NCBI RefSeq assembly: GCF_034424525.1
Contig: NZ_CP139979.1
Coordinates: forward strand, 4,859,501-4,923,500
Direction: 5' to 3'
Length of the DNA: 64,000 nt
Source of the DNA: Sphingobium yanoikuyae
GTDB lineage: Bacteria; Pseudomonadota; Alphaproteobacteria; Sphingomonadales; Sphingomonadaceae
In this document: positions 9,423 to 17,396 of the stretch, in pieces
Layout: the number at the start of each line of letters is the position of its first letter
Position numbering within the stretch: position 1 is the first letter of the stretch
The notes under the pieces: model-generated
The model's database searches: none
What the model was told of the DNA's origin: nothing
The model's input: the letters and a program-made list of their open reading frames with translations, nothing else
Made by a program: the position numbers and the translations under genes

Positions 9423-9503
9423 CCGGACCGGCCCACACCCCCACCCGGCCGCCCATCAGGATATCATGTCTGGGAGGCCGGGTGGGGGTGTGGGCCGGTC
9501 CGG
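9423..9503. repeat. Perfect 28-bp inverted repeat
   Basis: Positions 9423-9450 are the exact reverse complement of 9476-9503. The 25-nt loop includes the palindrome gatatc and short flanking ccca/tggg complementarity. It lies upstream of the chemoreceptor start and downstream of the EamA gene, both on the minus strand. No T-run follows on either strand, so it is not a standard intrinsic terminator. It may be a dispersed palindromic repeat. Confidence 0.9.
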
Positions 9504-9509
9504 CTCTTG

Positions 9510-9531
9510 AAATGCGCTCTTTCGCGCATTT
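9510..9531 (-). other. Short hairpin after EamA gene
   Basis: An 8-bp perfect stem (9510-9517 with 9524-9531) lies 11 bp after the stop of the minus-strand EamA gene. No clear T-run follows in the minus-strand direction, so a terminator role is only possible. Confidence 0.45.
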
Positions 9532-9542
9532 TCCAAAAACCC

Positions 9543-10460
9543 CTAAAGCGCACCCAGTAGAGCGAGGACCACGCCGCAGGCGACCAGCATCAGCCCCATC
9601 GCCTCGCTGCGCGCCATGCGTTCGCCCAGGTAGAAATGGCCGAACGCCATGGTGAAGGCGACCTCGATCTGGCCGACGATCCGCACCAGCGCGACCGGCG
9701 CGGTGGCAAAGCCGGTGAACCAGCAGGCCGATCCCATAGCCGACAGGAAGCCGACCTGGCCCGACACGCGCCAGCTGGTGAACACCTTGCGCATCTCGCC
9801 CGGCTCGCGCAGCGCCAGATAGCCGCCCTGGAGCAGCGTCTGCAGCAGCACCGTGACGCTCAGCACGATCAGCGCGGCATGGATCGGATCGCCCCCGCCC
9901 ACCTCCTGCGTCGCGCGGCGGATGCCGATCGCGGTCAGCGCGAAGAAGAATCCCGATGCGATGCCGGTGATCGCCGCCGGCTGGCCTAGCGCGCGCAGGA
10001 AATCCATCGGCCCCATCCGCTTGCCGCCGGTCGACAGCAGCATCACGCCGGCCACGCCACAGCCGATGCCGGCGCAGGTCAGCGTGCTCAGCCGCTCGCC
10101 CATCAGCAGGAAGGACAGGATCGCCCCCTGCACCGCCTCGGTCTTGGAATAAGCGGTGCCGACGACGAAATTGCGATGGCCAAAGGCCATGATCAGCAAA
10201 TTGGTGGCGATGATCTGGGCCAGCCCGCCGGCCAGGCAGAAGGGCAGGAACAGCCGGCCCAGCACGGGGAAGGGCGCGGGGAAGAGCAACTGATAGCCGC
10301 CCAGCAGGATCAGCGCGAAGGGAATGCCGTAAAGATAGCGGACCAGGCCCGCCGCATTGATCGACAGCGTCTTGCCCACGCGCCGCTGCACCGCGGTGCG
10401 CCAGGCTTGCGTGGCCCCGGCCATCAGGGTGGCGGGCAACCAGATCGGGGACGTAATCAT
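9543..10460 (-). CDS. EamA/DMT superfamily transporter
   Basis: A 305-residue protein with ten predicted hydrophobic helices in two five-helix halves, as in drug/metabolite exporters of the EamA type. Recognisable features are the MGERLSTL loop after helix 5 and FYLGERMARSEAMGLML near the end, the family's repeated GE(R/x) turn. The exported or imported solute is unknown. ATG 10460 (MITSPIWLP) is preferred; an in-frame ATG at 10475 adds five residues. It is preceded by the DUF3667 gene on the same strand after 30 bp, so the two may be co-transcribed. Confidence 0.85.
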   Translation of the reverse strand: MITSPIWLPATLMAGATQAWRTAVQRRVGKTLSINAAGLVRYLYGIPFALILLGGYQLLFPAPFPVLGRLFLPFCLAGGLAQIIATNLLIMAFGHRNFVVGTAYSKTEAVQGAILSFLLMGERLSTLTCAGIGCGVAGVMLLSTGGKRMGPMDFLRALGQPAAITGIASGFFFALTAIGIRRATQEVGGGDPIHAALIVLSVTVLLQTLLQGGYLALREPGEMRKVFTSWRVSGQVGFLSAMGSACWFTGFATAPVALVRIVGQIEVAFTMAFGHFYLGERMARSEAMGLMLVACGVVLALLGAL

Positions 10461-10490
10461 GCGCGCCCTATACAATAGGGACGCGACCCG

Positions 10491-11585
10491 TCACCCCATC
10501 ATCATCAGGAAGGCGAAGAACAGCGACAGCGATGCACAGGCAAAGCCGTACAGCAGCGGCAGCCGCAGCAAGGTGCCGCTGCGCGAAAGCTGATAGGCAT
10601 CCTTGAACTGGCGATACATGTGCCAGGCCGCGAACAACAGCAGCACCAGCGTCACCAGCCCATGGGTGATGCCGACCGCCGTCAGAATCATCGACAGCGA
10701 GAAGAGCAGCGACATGAAGGCGATCGAATAGGTCACATAGATCGCATGGTCATACATCTTGAACCGGCGGCTGAACGGGAACAGCAGCCACAGGAAGGGC
10801 AGCGATATGACGATCAGCAGCCAGGAGAATTTATAGGCATTGGCCTTGAGCTTGTAATAGGCGAATTCGGGATCCTTGGCAGCCGCGCTCATTGCCTTGC
10901 CGACCGTTTTGGCGATGCCCTTGTTGAGGCCCTTGTCGACAGTCTTGTCGACCGCCTTGTCGACGTTATCGCCGGTCAGCGAGTCGGTCAGGCCGCTCGC
11001 CAGCGACAGGCCCTTCCGCTCGTCCTGCGCGTCCTTCAGCTTTTCCTGCAATGTCTCGCGCCGGCTCGCGCTGATCCCCGGCTCGGCCAGTTGCGCCTGC
11101 ACCTTGGCGATGCGGGCATCGGCTTTTTCCTCTTCCTTCTTCAGCTCGGCGATTGCCTCGCTGTTCATCTTCACCTGGTTGCGGGCGCCTTCCAGCCCAT
11201 GATGGCTGGTCAGCGAGAAGATCGCGTACATCAGGAAGGCGCTGAACAGGAACAGGGCAAAGGGGGAGACAAACTTGGCCCGCTCGCCATGGATATAGCG
11301 GCGCGTCAATTGTCCGGGGCGCAGCGCCAGCTCGGGCAGGGTGGTGAAGATCTTGCCCTCGAAATGCAGCACGCCATGGGCCAGGTCATGGCCGATCGCG
11401 GCAAAGCTGCGATGCAGATGCGCGGCCTGGCCGCATTCGGGGCAATAATTGCCCGTCACCGCCGTGCCGCAATTCAGGCAGGCGCCATGGCCGGCCTCAT
11501 GGGCTTCCCCATGGCCTGGCTCGACCGCCCGTGCCAGCATGCCCCCGGTGATCGCGTCACCCGCTGCTTCGATTTCCCCTGTCAT
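10491..11585 (-). CDS. DUF3667 zinc-ribbon membrane protein
   Basis: A 364-residue protein of unknown function. Near the N-terminus is a zinc ribbon (CLNC then CPEC, about residues 35-55). It is followed by the DUF3667 block with its conserved segments LHFEGKIFTTLPELALRPG and RRYIHGERAKFVSP, leading into the first membrane helix. A ~100-residue charged coiled-coil region (Lys/Glu/Asp-rich, AELKKEEEKADAR) precedes three to four further helices at the C-terminus. The start at 11585 gives MTGEIEAAG; longer readings run into the upstream promoter region of the divergent receptor gene. Confidence 0.85.
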   Translation of the reverse strand: MTGEIEAAGDAITGGMLARAVEPGHGEAHEAGHGACLNCGTAVTGNYCPECGQAAHLHRSFAAIGHDLAHGVLHFEGKIFTTLPELALRPGQLTRRYIHGERAKFVSPFALFLFSAFLMYAIFSLTSHHGLEGARNQVKMNSEAIAELKKEEEKADARIAKVQAQLAEPGISASRRETLQEKLKDAQDERKGLSLASGLTDSLTGDNVDKAVDKTVDKGLNKGIAKTVGKAMSAAAKDPEFAYYKLKANAYKFSWLLIVISLPFLWLLFPFSRRFKMYDHAIYVTYSIAFMSLLFSLSMILTAVGITHGLVTLVLLLFAAWHMYRQFKDAYQLSRSGTLLRLPLLYGFACASLSLFFAFLMMMG

Positions 11586-11815
11586 GGGCGGGGACGATAA
11601 CAAGGGTGTATGACGCTTGCCAGTCACCTTGGCGCGTGGATCGCATTGTGTTGCATTGTTACAACGCTTGGCAACATTCCGACATGTTCCCATGTTGGGC
11701 AGGGCGAACGTCACCGTCCCGCCACAAATCGCGCCTAGCGGCGATGGCATCCCGGACGGCAGGCGCAGGGGCGCCGCTGTCCCGGACGCAAAAGCAATAT
11801 TATCGGGGAATAACC
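11586..11815. other. Divergent intergenic region before TonB-dependent receptor
   Basis: This 230-bp gap holds the promoters of the DUF3667 gene (minus) and the receptor gene (plus). It is less GC-rich than the genes and contains several short TTG/CAA and ATG/CAT complementary runs around 11645-11700 (for example gacatgttcccatgttgg), but no operator that can be named. Confidence 0.4.
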
Positions 11816-14107
11816 TTGTCGAAATTCACTTTCGCACGGTCGGCGCTGCTGCTGACCTCGGCCTTCGGTGCGCTCGCCCTTGGTGGCGTCGCCCATGCGC
11901 AGGAAGCGGGCGCTGACGCCGGCCAGCTCGACCAGATCGTCGTGACCGCCGAGCGCCGCTCGGAAAATCTGCAGAAGGTGCCCGTCTCGGTCGGCGTCGT
12001 GCAGGGCGATGCGCTGCGCAACCTGACCGCCGGCGGCGGCGACATTCTCGAACTCGCCGCCCGCGTGCCCGGCCTTTACGCCGAAACCACCACCGGCCGC
12101 ATCTTCCCGCGCTTCTACATTCGCGGCCTTGGCAATATCGACTTCTATCTCGGCGCATCGCAGCCGGTGTCGATCATCCAGGACGATGTTGTGCTGGAGC
12201 ATGTCGTGCTGAAGTCGAACCCGGTGTTCGACGTCAACCAGGTGGAAGTGCTGCGCGGCCCGCAGGGTTCGCTGTTCGGCCGCAACACCACGGCGGGCAT
12301 CATCAAGTTCGACACCATCCGTCCGTCGATGGATTGGGAAGGTCGCGCCCAGGCCAGCTATGGCAGCTATAACACCGTCACCTTCGACGGCGGCATCGGT
12401 GGCCCGATCGTCGCGGACAAGCTCGCCTTCCGCGTCTCGGCCCTCTACCAGCATCGCGACGACTGGGTCGACAATACATACACCGGCCCCAGCGCCGACG
12501 GCACCGTGTCGCCGAAGAAGGATGCGATGGGCGGCTATAATGAGAAGGACGTGCGCCTTCAGCTGCTGATGACGCCGACCGAAAATGTCTCGATGCTGAC
12601 CAGCGTCCATGCCCGCGACTATGACGGCACCTCGACCATCTTCCATCGCGCCGGCCTCACCAAGGGCAGCAACAGCGTGTCGGGCGAACCCCGCTCGAAG
12701 ATCGCGCTCGACGAAGCGATGAACAACCCGCAGGCATACAAGACCTATGGCGCGTCGGAAAATATCGCGATCGACATGGGCCCCGTCACCCTGACCTCGA
12801 TCACCGCCTATGAAACCACGTCGGGCTACAGCCGTGGCGACACCGATGGCGGCGCGGGCGCGGATTATCCGGTGAACGGCGTGGCCAACGGCTTCGGCCA
12901 GAGCCAGGGCAATGTCCGCGATCTCGACCAGCTGACGCAGGAAGTCCGCCTCGCCAGCAACGGCGACAGCGCCTTCAAGTGGCAGGTTGGCGGCATGTAT
13001 TTCGACAGCCGCGACACCACCGATTTCTACCAGCGCGCCTATTTCCTGACCGGCACCGCCAACAATCCCAACAACTGGGTGCGTCTGCGCAACAAGAATG
13101 AAAGCTGGGGCCTGTTCGGCCAGGCGAGCTACGAAGTGGTACCGGGCCTGACCATCACCGCCGGCGGCCGCTACACCAAGGACACGAAGGAAACCCGTCT
13201 GGTCCGCGCCACCGCCAATGCGGCGGGCGTCTCGACCTATGCCGGCCGTCGCTATGTGAAGCTGACCGGCAAGGAACCGAGCTGGGACGTCAGCGCGCTG
13301 TATGAAGTCAGCCCCGAGGTCAGCCTCTATGCCCGCGTCGCGCGCGGCTTCCGTGGCCCGACCATCCAGGGCCGCTCGGCCGTGTTCAACAGCGACTTCA
13401 CCACGGCGGATTCGGAAACGATCATGTCGTACGAAGGCGGCATCAAGACCAACCTGCTGGGCAACCGCCTGCGCTTCAACCTGTCGGGCTTCGCCTGGAA
13501 GGTGAAGGACATCCAGCTCAACGGCAATGACGTGAACGGCAATGGCGTGTTGTTCAACGCCGACGCGGCCAAGGCCTATGGTCTGGAAGCCGATCTGGAA
13601 GCGCGTCCGTTCGACAATCTCACTTTGTCGGCCGGCCTCAGCCTGCTGCACAGCGAGATCAACGACAAGAATGTCTATGCCCAGGTCTGTACGCTGAACA
13701 GCGTGGTCGTCTGCACCGTGGAAGACCCGACCGTCACCAACGCGCGCGGCGTCTTTGCCCAGATCGACGGCAACCCGCTGCCCAACGCGCCGAAATACAC
13801 CGCCAACATCGCGGCCCGTTACGACGTACCGCTGGGCAATGGCGGCAAGATCTTCGCGGCAACCGACTGGAACATCCAGGGCTACACCAACTTCGTCCTC
13901 TACAAGACGAAGGAGTTCTACTCGAAGGGCGACTTCGAAGGCGGCCTGAAGATCGGCTACACCGCGCCGGACGGCAAGTACGAGATCGCCGCCTTCGCCC
14001 GCAACATCACGGGCGAGAAGAATATGAAGGGCGTGATCGAGAACTACATGGCCCCGGTGTTCAACGAACCCCGCATCATCGGCCTGTCCTTGAGCGGCAA
14101 GCTGTAA
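11816..14107 (+). CDS. TonB-dependent outer-membrane receptor
   Basis: A 763-residue outer-membrane receptor. A signal peptide ends at AHAQ, followed by the TonB-box-like DQIVVTAERR and a plug domain (VPVSVGVVQGDAL, FYIRGLGN, VEVLRGPQGSLFGRNTTAG). The rest is a beta-barrel with many aromatic-alternating strands. It imports a large substrate with energy from TonB-ExbB-ExbD; the substrate is unknown and there are no companion enzymes. The start is taken as TTG 11816, because a GGGGA ribosome site lies about 7 bp upstream and the signal peptide (SKFTFARSALLL) begins there. The barrel ends in GKL rather than the usual terminal Phe. Confidence 0.92.
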   Translation: MSKFTFARSALLLTSAFGALALGGVAHAQEAGADAGQLDQIVVTAERRSENLQKVPVSVGVVQGDALRNLTAGGGDILELAARVPGLYAETTTGRIFPRFYIRGLGNIDFYLGASQPVSIIQDDVVLEHVVLKSNPVFDVNQVEVLRGPQGSLFGRNTTAGIIKFDTIRPSMDWEGRAQASYGSYNTVTFDGGIGGPIVADKLAFRVSALYQHRDDWVDNTYTGPSADGTVSPKKDAMGGYNEKDVRLQLLMTPTENVSMLTSVHARDYDGTSTIFHRAGLTKGSNSVSGEPRSKIALDEAMNNPQAYKTYGASENIAIDMGPVTLTSITAYETTSGYSRGDTDGGAGADYPVNGVANGFGQSQGNVRDLDQLTQEVRLASNGDSAFKWQVGGMYFDSRDTTDFYQRAYFLTGTANNPNNWVRLRNKNESWGLFGQASYEVVPGLTITAGGRYTKDTKETRLVRATANAAGVSTYAGRRYVKLTGKEPSWDVSALYEVSPEVSLYARVARGFRGPTIQGRSAVFNSDFTTADSETIMSYEGGIKTNLLGNRLRFNLSGFAWKVKDIQLNGNDVNGNGVLFNADAAKAYGLEADLEARPFDNLTLSAGLSLLHSEINDKNVYAQVCTLNSVVVCTVEDPTVTNARGVFAQIDGNPLPNAPKYTANIAARYDVPLGNGGKIFAATDWNIQGYTNFVLYKTKEFYSKGDFEGGLKIGYTAPDGKYEIAAFARNITGEKNMKGVIENYMAPVFNEPRIIGLSLSGKL

Positions 14108-14120
14108 GACTAAGGTTATT

Positions 14121-14145
14121 CCACCCCATGCTGTGCATGGGGTGG
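14121..14145. other. 11-bp hairpin after receptor gene
   Basis: A perfect 11-bp stem (14121-14131 with 14135-14145, 3-nt loop) follows the receptor stop by 13 bp. No T-run follows, so it probably acts together with the terminator just downstream. Confidence 0.6.
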
Positions 14146-14153
14146 GGCCAAAG

Positions 14154-14191
14154 AAAAAGGCGCGTCATCCGATGGGATGGCGCGCCTTTTT
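14154..14191. terminator. Bidirectional intrinsic terminator
   Basis: A stem of 11 bp (14154-14164 with 14181-14191) is extended by an inner catcc/ggatg pair. It is A-rich on the left and T-rich on the right, so it has a T-tail on either strand. It separates the receptor gene from the convergent small gene that ends at 14194. Confidence 0.9.
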
Positions 14192-14193
14192 CG

Positions 14194-14445
14194 TCAGCTC
14201 GGCTTGATCGGCGCCAGCGTGACATTCTGCCAGTCGGGCTCATGATGCGGCTCGCGCCCCATTGTCCAGTTGCTCTGCAGTCGCACCAGCGGGTTGGGCG
14301 CACACCAGATTTCTCCGCTATCGCTCAGACCCGTCACCCAGATCAGATTATGCTCCTGCCCATAATCGATGACGGCGAAGGCATAGCCTTTGCCCTTGCC
14401 TTCGATCATGACGGGCAAGGGCGGTTCGAGCTGCGTGAAGGACAT
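14194..14445 (-). CDS. Small hypothetical protein
   Basis: An 83-residue protein with no recognised domain. It reads as a compact mixed alpha/beta polypeptide: an early Gly/Lys stretch (EGKGKGYAFAVIDYG), then LIWVTGLSDSGEIWCAPNPLVR, which resembles a strand-turn-strand carrying one Cys, and a Trp/His-rich tail. No signal peptide or membrane helix is seen. ATG 14445 has a GGAG ribosome site at suitable distance; ATG 14475 would add ten Ser-rich residues. It ends against a bidirectional terminator, which supports it as a real transcript. Confidence 0.6.
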   Translation of the reverse strand: MSFTQLEPPLPVMIEGKGKGYAFAVIDYGQEHNLIWVTGLSDSGEIWCAPNPLVRLQSNWTMGREPHHEPDWQNVTLAPIKPS

Positions 14446-14554
14446 GGATGAACTCCGGCTTTGGGTGCCGGACATAATGCGGCGCGCGAAACGGGGTTCC
14501 CGTCTCGCGCGCCGCCTTGATCCGTATCAATTAGATAGTTGCTGACGGGCGATC

Positions 14555-16075
14555 TTACGCCCCTTCGAGCAGCTTTTCTTGTCTGATCTTCTCCTGCCAC
14601 ACCAGCGGGGCGAGGCGGTGGACATTCTGGCCTTCGCTATCGACGGCGACGGTGACGGGCATGTCCTCCACCGTGAACTCGTAGATGGCCTCCATGCCCA
14701 GGTCTTCAAACCCGACGACCTTGGCTTCCTTGATCGCGCGGGCGACCAGATAGGCCGCGCCGCCGACCGCCATCAGATAGGCGCTCTTGTGCTTGGCGAT
14801 GCTGTCGGTCGCGGCCGGGCCGCGCTCGGCCTTGCCGACGCAGGCGGCCAGGCCCTGTTCCAGCATCATGTCCATGAACTTGTCCATGCGCGTCGCGGTG
14901 GTCGGGCCAGCCGGTCCGACCACTTCGTCGCGCACCGGATCGACCGGGCCGACATAATAAATCACGCGGCCCTTGAAATCGACCGGCAGCTCCTCGCCCT
15001 TCTCCAGCATGTCGGCGATCCGCTTGTGCGCAGCGTCGCGGCCGGTCAGCATCTTGCCGTTCAGCAGCAGGCGGTCGCCATGCTTCCAGCCCTGCACCTG
15101 TTCCGGCGTCAGATTGTCGAGATCGACGCGGATCGCTTCCTTGCTCGGCTTCCAGTCGACCTGCGGCCATTCACTGAGCTTGGGCGCTTCCAGATAGGCC
15201 GGGCCGGACCCGTCGAGGGTGAAATGCGCGTGGCGGGTCGCGGCGCAATTGGGGATCATCGCCACGGGCTTGCCCGCCGCATGGCAGGGATAGTCGTGGA
15301 TCTTGATGTCGAGCACGGTGGCCAGGCCACCCAGGCCCTGCGCGCCGATGCCCAGCGCATTGACCTTGTCGAACAGCTCGATGCGCAGTTCCTCGATCTT
15401 GTTCTGCGGACCGCGTGCCTTGAGTTCGCCCATGTCGATCGGGTCCATCAGGCTTTCCTTGGCCAGCGCCACGGCCTTTTCCGCGGTGCCGCCGATGCCG
15501 ATGCCCAGCATGCCGGGCGGGCACCAGCCAGCGCCCATCTGCGGCACCATTTCCAGCACCCAGTCGACGATCGAATCGCTGGGGTTCATCATCTTGAACT
15601 TGGTCTTGTTCTCCGACCCGCCGCCCTTGGCCGCGACGTCGATCGTCACCTTGTTGCCCGGCACCATTTCCACGTTCAGCACGCAGGGCGTGTTGTCCTT
15701 GGTGTTCTGGCGGCTGAAGGCGGGATCCTTCAGGATCGACGCGCGCAGGCGGTTTTCGGGGTTCAGGTAAGCGCGGCGCACGCCCTCGTCGATCACCTCC
15801 TGCATCGACCGGCTGTTATCGTCCAGCCGACACTCCATGCCCCACTTCACGAACACGTTGACGATGCCGGTGTCCTGGCAGATCGGGCGGTGGCCTTCGG
15901 CGCACATGCGGCTGTTGGTCAGGATCTGGGCGATGGCGTCCTTCGCCGCCGGATTGGCTTCGGCTTCATAGGCCTTACCCAGTGCCCGGATATAATCCAT
16001 CGGGTGATAGTAGGAAATGAACTGGAGTGCGTCGGCGACGCTCTCGATGAGGTCGGCGGTCTTGATGACGGTCAT
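14555..16075 (-). CDS. fum: Fumarate hydratase, class I (4Fe-4S)
   Basis: A 506-residue enzyme that interconverts fumarate and L-malate in the TCA cycle. The N-terminal alpha domain holds the three cluster cysteines in CQDTG, GWCPPG and IPNCAATRH. The C-terminal beta domain carries GPAGPTTATRMD and ends with the fused class I arrangement. The length is standard for the single-chain class I type, which contains an oxygen-sensitive 4Fe-4S cluster and is unrelated to FumC. It is transcribed alone on the minus strand. Confidence 0.95.
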   Translation of the reverse strand: MTVIKTADLIESVADALQFISYYHPMDYIRALGKAYEAEANPAAKDAIAQILTNSRMCAEGHRPICQDTGIVNVFVKWGMECRLDDNSRSMQEVIDEGVRRAYLNPENRLRASILKDPAFSRQNTKDNTPCVLNVEMVPGNKVTIDVAAKGGGSENKTKFKMMNPSDSIVDWVLEMVPQMGAGWCPPGMLGIGIGGTAEKAVALAKESLMDPIDMGELKARGPQNKIEELRIELFDKVNALGIGAQGLGGLATVLDIKIHDYPCHAAGKPVAMIPNCAATRHAHFTLDGSGPAYLEAPKLSEWPQVDWKPSKEAIRVDLDNLTPEQVQGWKHGDRLLLNGKMLTGRDAAHKRIADMLEKGEELPVDFKGRVIYYVGPVDPVRDEVVGPAGPTTATRMDKFMDMMLEQGLAACVGKAERGPAATDSIAKHKSAYLMAVGGAAYLVARAIKEAKVVGFEDLGMEAIYEFTVEDMPVTVAVDSEGQNVHRLAPLVWQEKIRQEKLLEGA

Positions 16076-16176
16076 CTACCCTGGTCCCTATTCTTGCGGC
16101 CCGCCTCTGCACGGCAGGTCCCTGCAAGGCGGGGCTATAGGCCTTTGAGACGATGAGTCCAGAAGAGGGTTGCGGT

Positions 16177-16833
16177 TCAGGACGCAAGCGGCCCGTCGGC
16201 AAAGGGAAAATTCTGCCACCAGGGCTGCATCTCGCACAGCACCCGCGCAAAGCTCGGCCGCGTCTCCAGCCGGTTCAGATAGGCGCCCAGCACCGGATGG
16301 TCGGCGCGCAGCGGCACGATCCTGTCGGCATAGTATAGCGAGGGCGCCGCCGCGCAGTCGGCCAGCGACAGATGATCGCCCGCCGCCCAGCTCCGCCCCG
16401 CCAGCCGATCCTCCAGCAATGCATAGATGCTGCGCAGCGCCGCCACATTGGCCGTCACGCCACGAGGATCGCGCGCCTCTTCGGGCCGCAGCCGGTCGGC
16501 CACCAGCGCCTGCATCGGCCCCATGACATAATTGTCGAACAACCGGTCCATCAGCCGCACCTCGATCGCCGCATCGCCATCGACCGGGATCGGGCGAAAG
16601 GTGCCGGGTTCGTGGCGGCCCAGATATTCGACGATGATGCTCGCCTCCGCGATCGTTGCGCCGCGCACCGGGTCGTGCAGCACGGGGAATTTGCCGAGCG
16701 GCCAGAGCGCCTGCCATTCGGCCAGGGCCGCTTCATCCTCCAGGACGCGCGGGGTGAAGGGCGTGCCATTTTCGTAGAAGGCGATCAGCACCTTCCAGCA
16801 ATAGGAGGAGAGGGGATGGTAATAGAGGATCAT
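16177..16833 (-). CDS. Glutathione S-transferase family protein
   Basis: A 218-residue GST-fold protein. The N-terminal thioredoxin-like domain begins MILYYHPLSSYCWKV, with the catalytic position being Ser or Tyr near S9-S10, and contains the cis-Pro glutathione-binding segment GKFPVLHDP followed by IAEASIIVEYL. The C-terminal helical domain has the conserved LSLADCAAAPSL N-capping box. It is likely a cytoplasmic conjugating or isomerase enzyme with unknown substrate. The start at 16833 matches the family; an open frame continues upstream to 17154, but that part is unlike any GST. Confidence 0.87.
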   Translation of the reverse strand: MILYYHPLSSYCWKVLIAFYENGTPFTPRVLEDEAALAEWQALWPLGKFPVLHDPVRGATIAEASIIVEYLGRHEPGTFRPIPVDGDAAIEVRLMDRLFDNYVMGPMQALVADRLRPEEARDPRGVTANVAALRSIYALLEDRLAGRSWAAGDHLSLADCAAAPSLYYADRIVPLRADHPVLGAYLNRLETRPSFARVLCEMQPWWQNFPFADGPLAS

Positions 16834-17053
16834 GCCTGCCTCCCGATCGCTGCGGATGGATTCGCCTGCCTTCCCATCATCATAGCGTATCGCGCGGCGA
16901 TATGCAGGGGGACGATAAAGGCAGCGATTCAACAGATTGTGGTCGTGTTCGTGCCTCTGCCCCCATGTCATGATTTTGTCGCCAATCGCGCGACGCGCGC
17001 ATTTGCGTGGCAAGGCAAATTTATTTTTTAATTTCATAGGCCCCCCTTGTCTT

Positions 17054-17070
17054 TTCCAAGGCCCTTGGAA
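17054..17070. promoter_or_regulatory. 17-nt perfect palindrome
   Basis: The sequence ttccaaggcccttggaa is a perfect palindrome with 8-nt arms about one central base. It lies in the GST/nrdA intergenic region. It looks like a dimeric regulator site; which regulator binds is unknown. Confidence 0.45.
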
Positions 17071-17180
17071 GTCCGCGCGTCGCTGCGCTATGGGGTGGCG
17101 TGTCAGCGACGAAACGAATCCAGGCGTCGATGAACCGAGTCCCCGAACTGTCATTTACCCTCTTGCGTGTCGGCGGGGCT

Positions 17181-17230
17181 GTGGCACTATCTGTGGTATC
17201 GGGACCAAGGGGGTCACCCAATAGATTGTG
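17181..17230. promoter_or_regulatory. Possible tandem NrdR boxes
   Basis: The 16-mer at 17215-17230 (cacccaatagattgtg) reads on the other strand as CACAAT-CTATTG-GGTG, close to the NrdR pattern of an AT-rich core flanked by CAC/GTG. A weaker element (gtggcactatctgtgg, 17181-17196) lies about three helical turns upstream. Their place ahead of nrdA supports NrdR control, but the match is imperfect. Confidence 0.35.
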
Positions 17231-17396
17231 ATTGCGTTGTCGGACCTGCTTCCGGCGATACGGGGCTTTTGTCCTTGCGATCGGATCGGTTGACCCCATT
17301 TCTGTCCCGGCCCGATCGGGTTCATGCTATGATGTCTGGGTGCGCCCTGGCATCGCTGGACCGAATCGAACGGAACAGGAACAATCGGGGGCTCGC

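Larger units (their letters stand above)
16834..17396. other. Regulatory region upstream of nrdA (563 bp)
   Basis: This is the longest gene-free stretch in the window. It contains the 17-nt palindrome at 17054-17070, the NrdR-like elements around 17181-17230 and otherwise no open frame with credible protein. It should hold the promoter of the GST gene (minus) and of nrdA (plus). Confidence 0.6.

Noticed and set aside
9423..9503. Reading the 28-bp inverted repeat as a standard intrinsic terminator
   Set aside because: No T-run follows the stem on either strand.
11735..13651. 638-codon minus-strand frame inside the TonB-dependent receptor gene
   Set aside because: It is an antisense shadow of a clear receptor gene and has no family motif.
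16834..17154. Longer GST start at 17154
   Set aside because: The extra 107 residues have no GST similarity and the family starts at the ATG at 16833.
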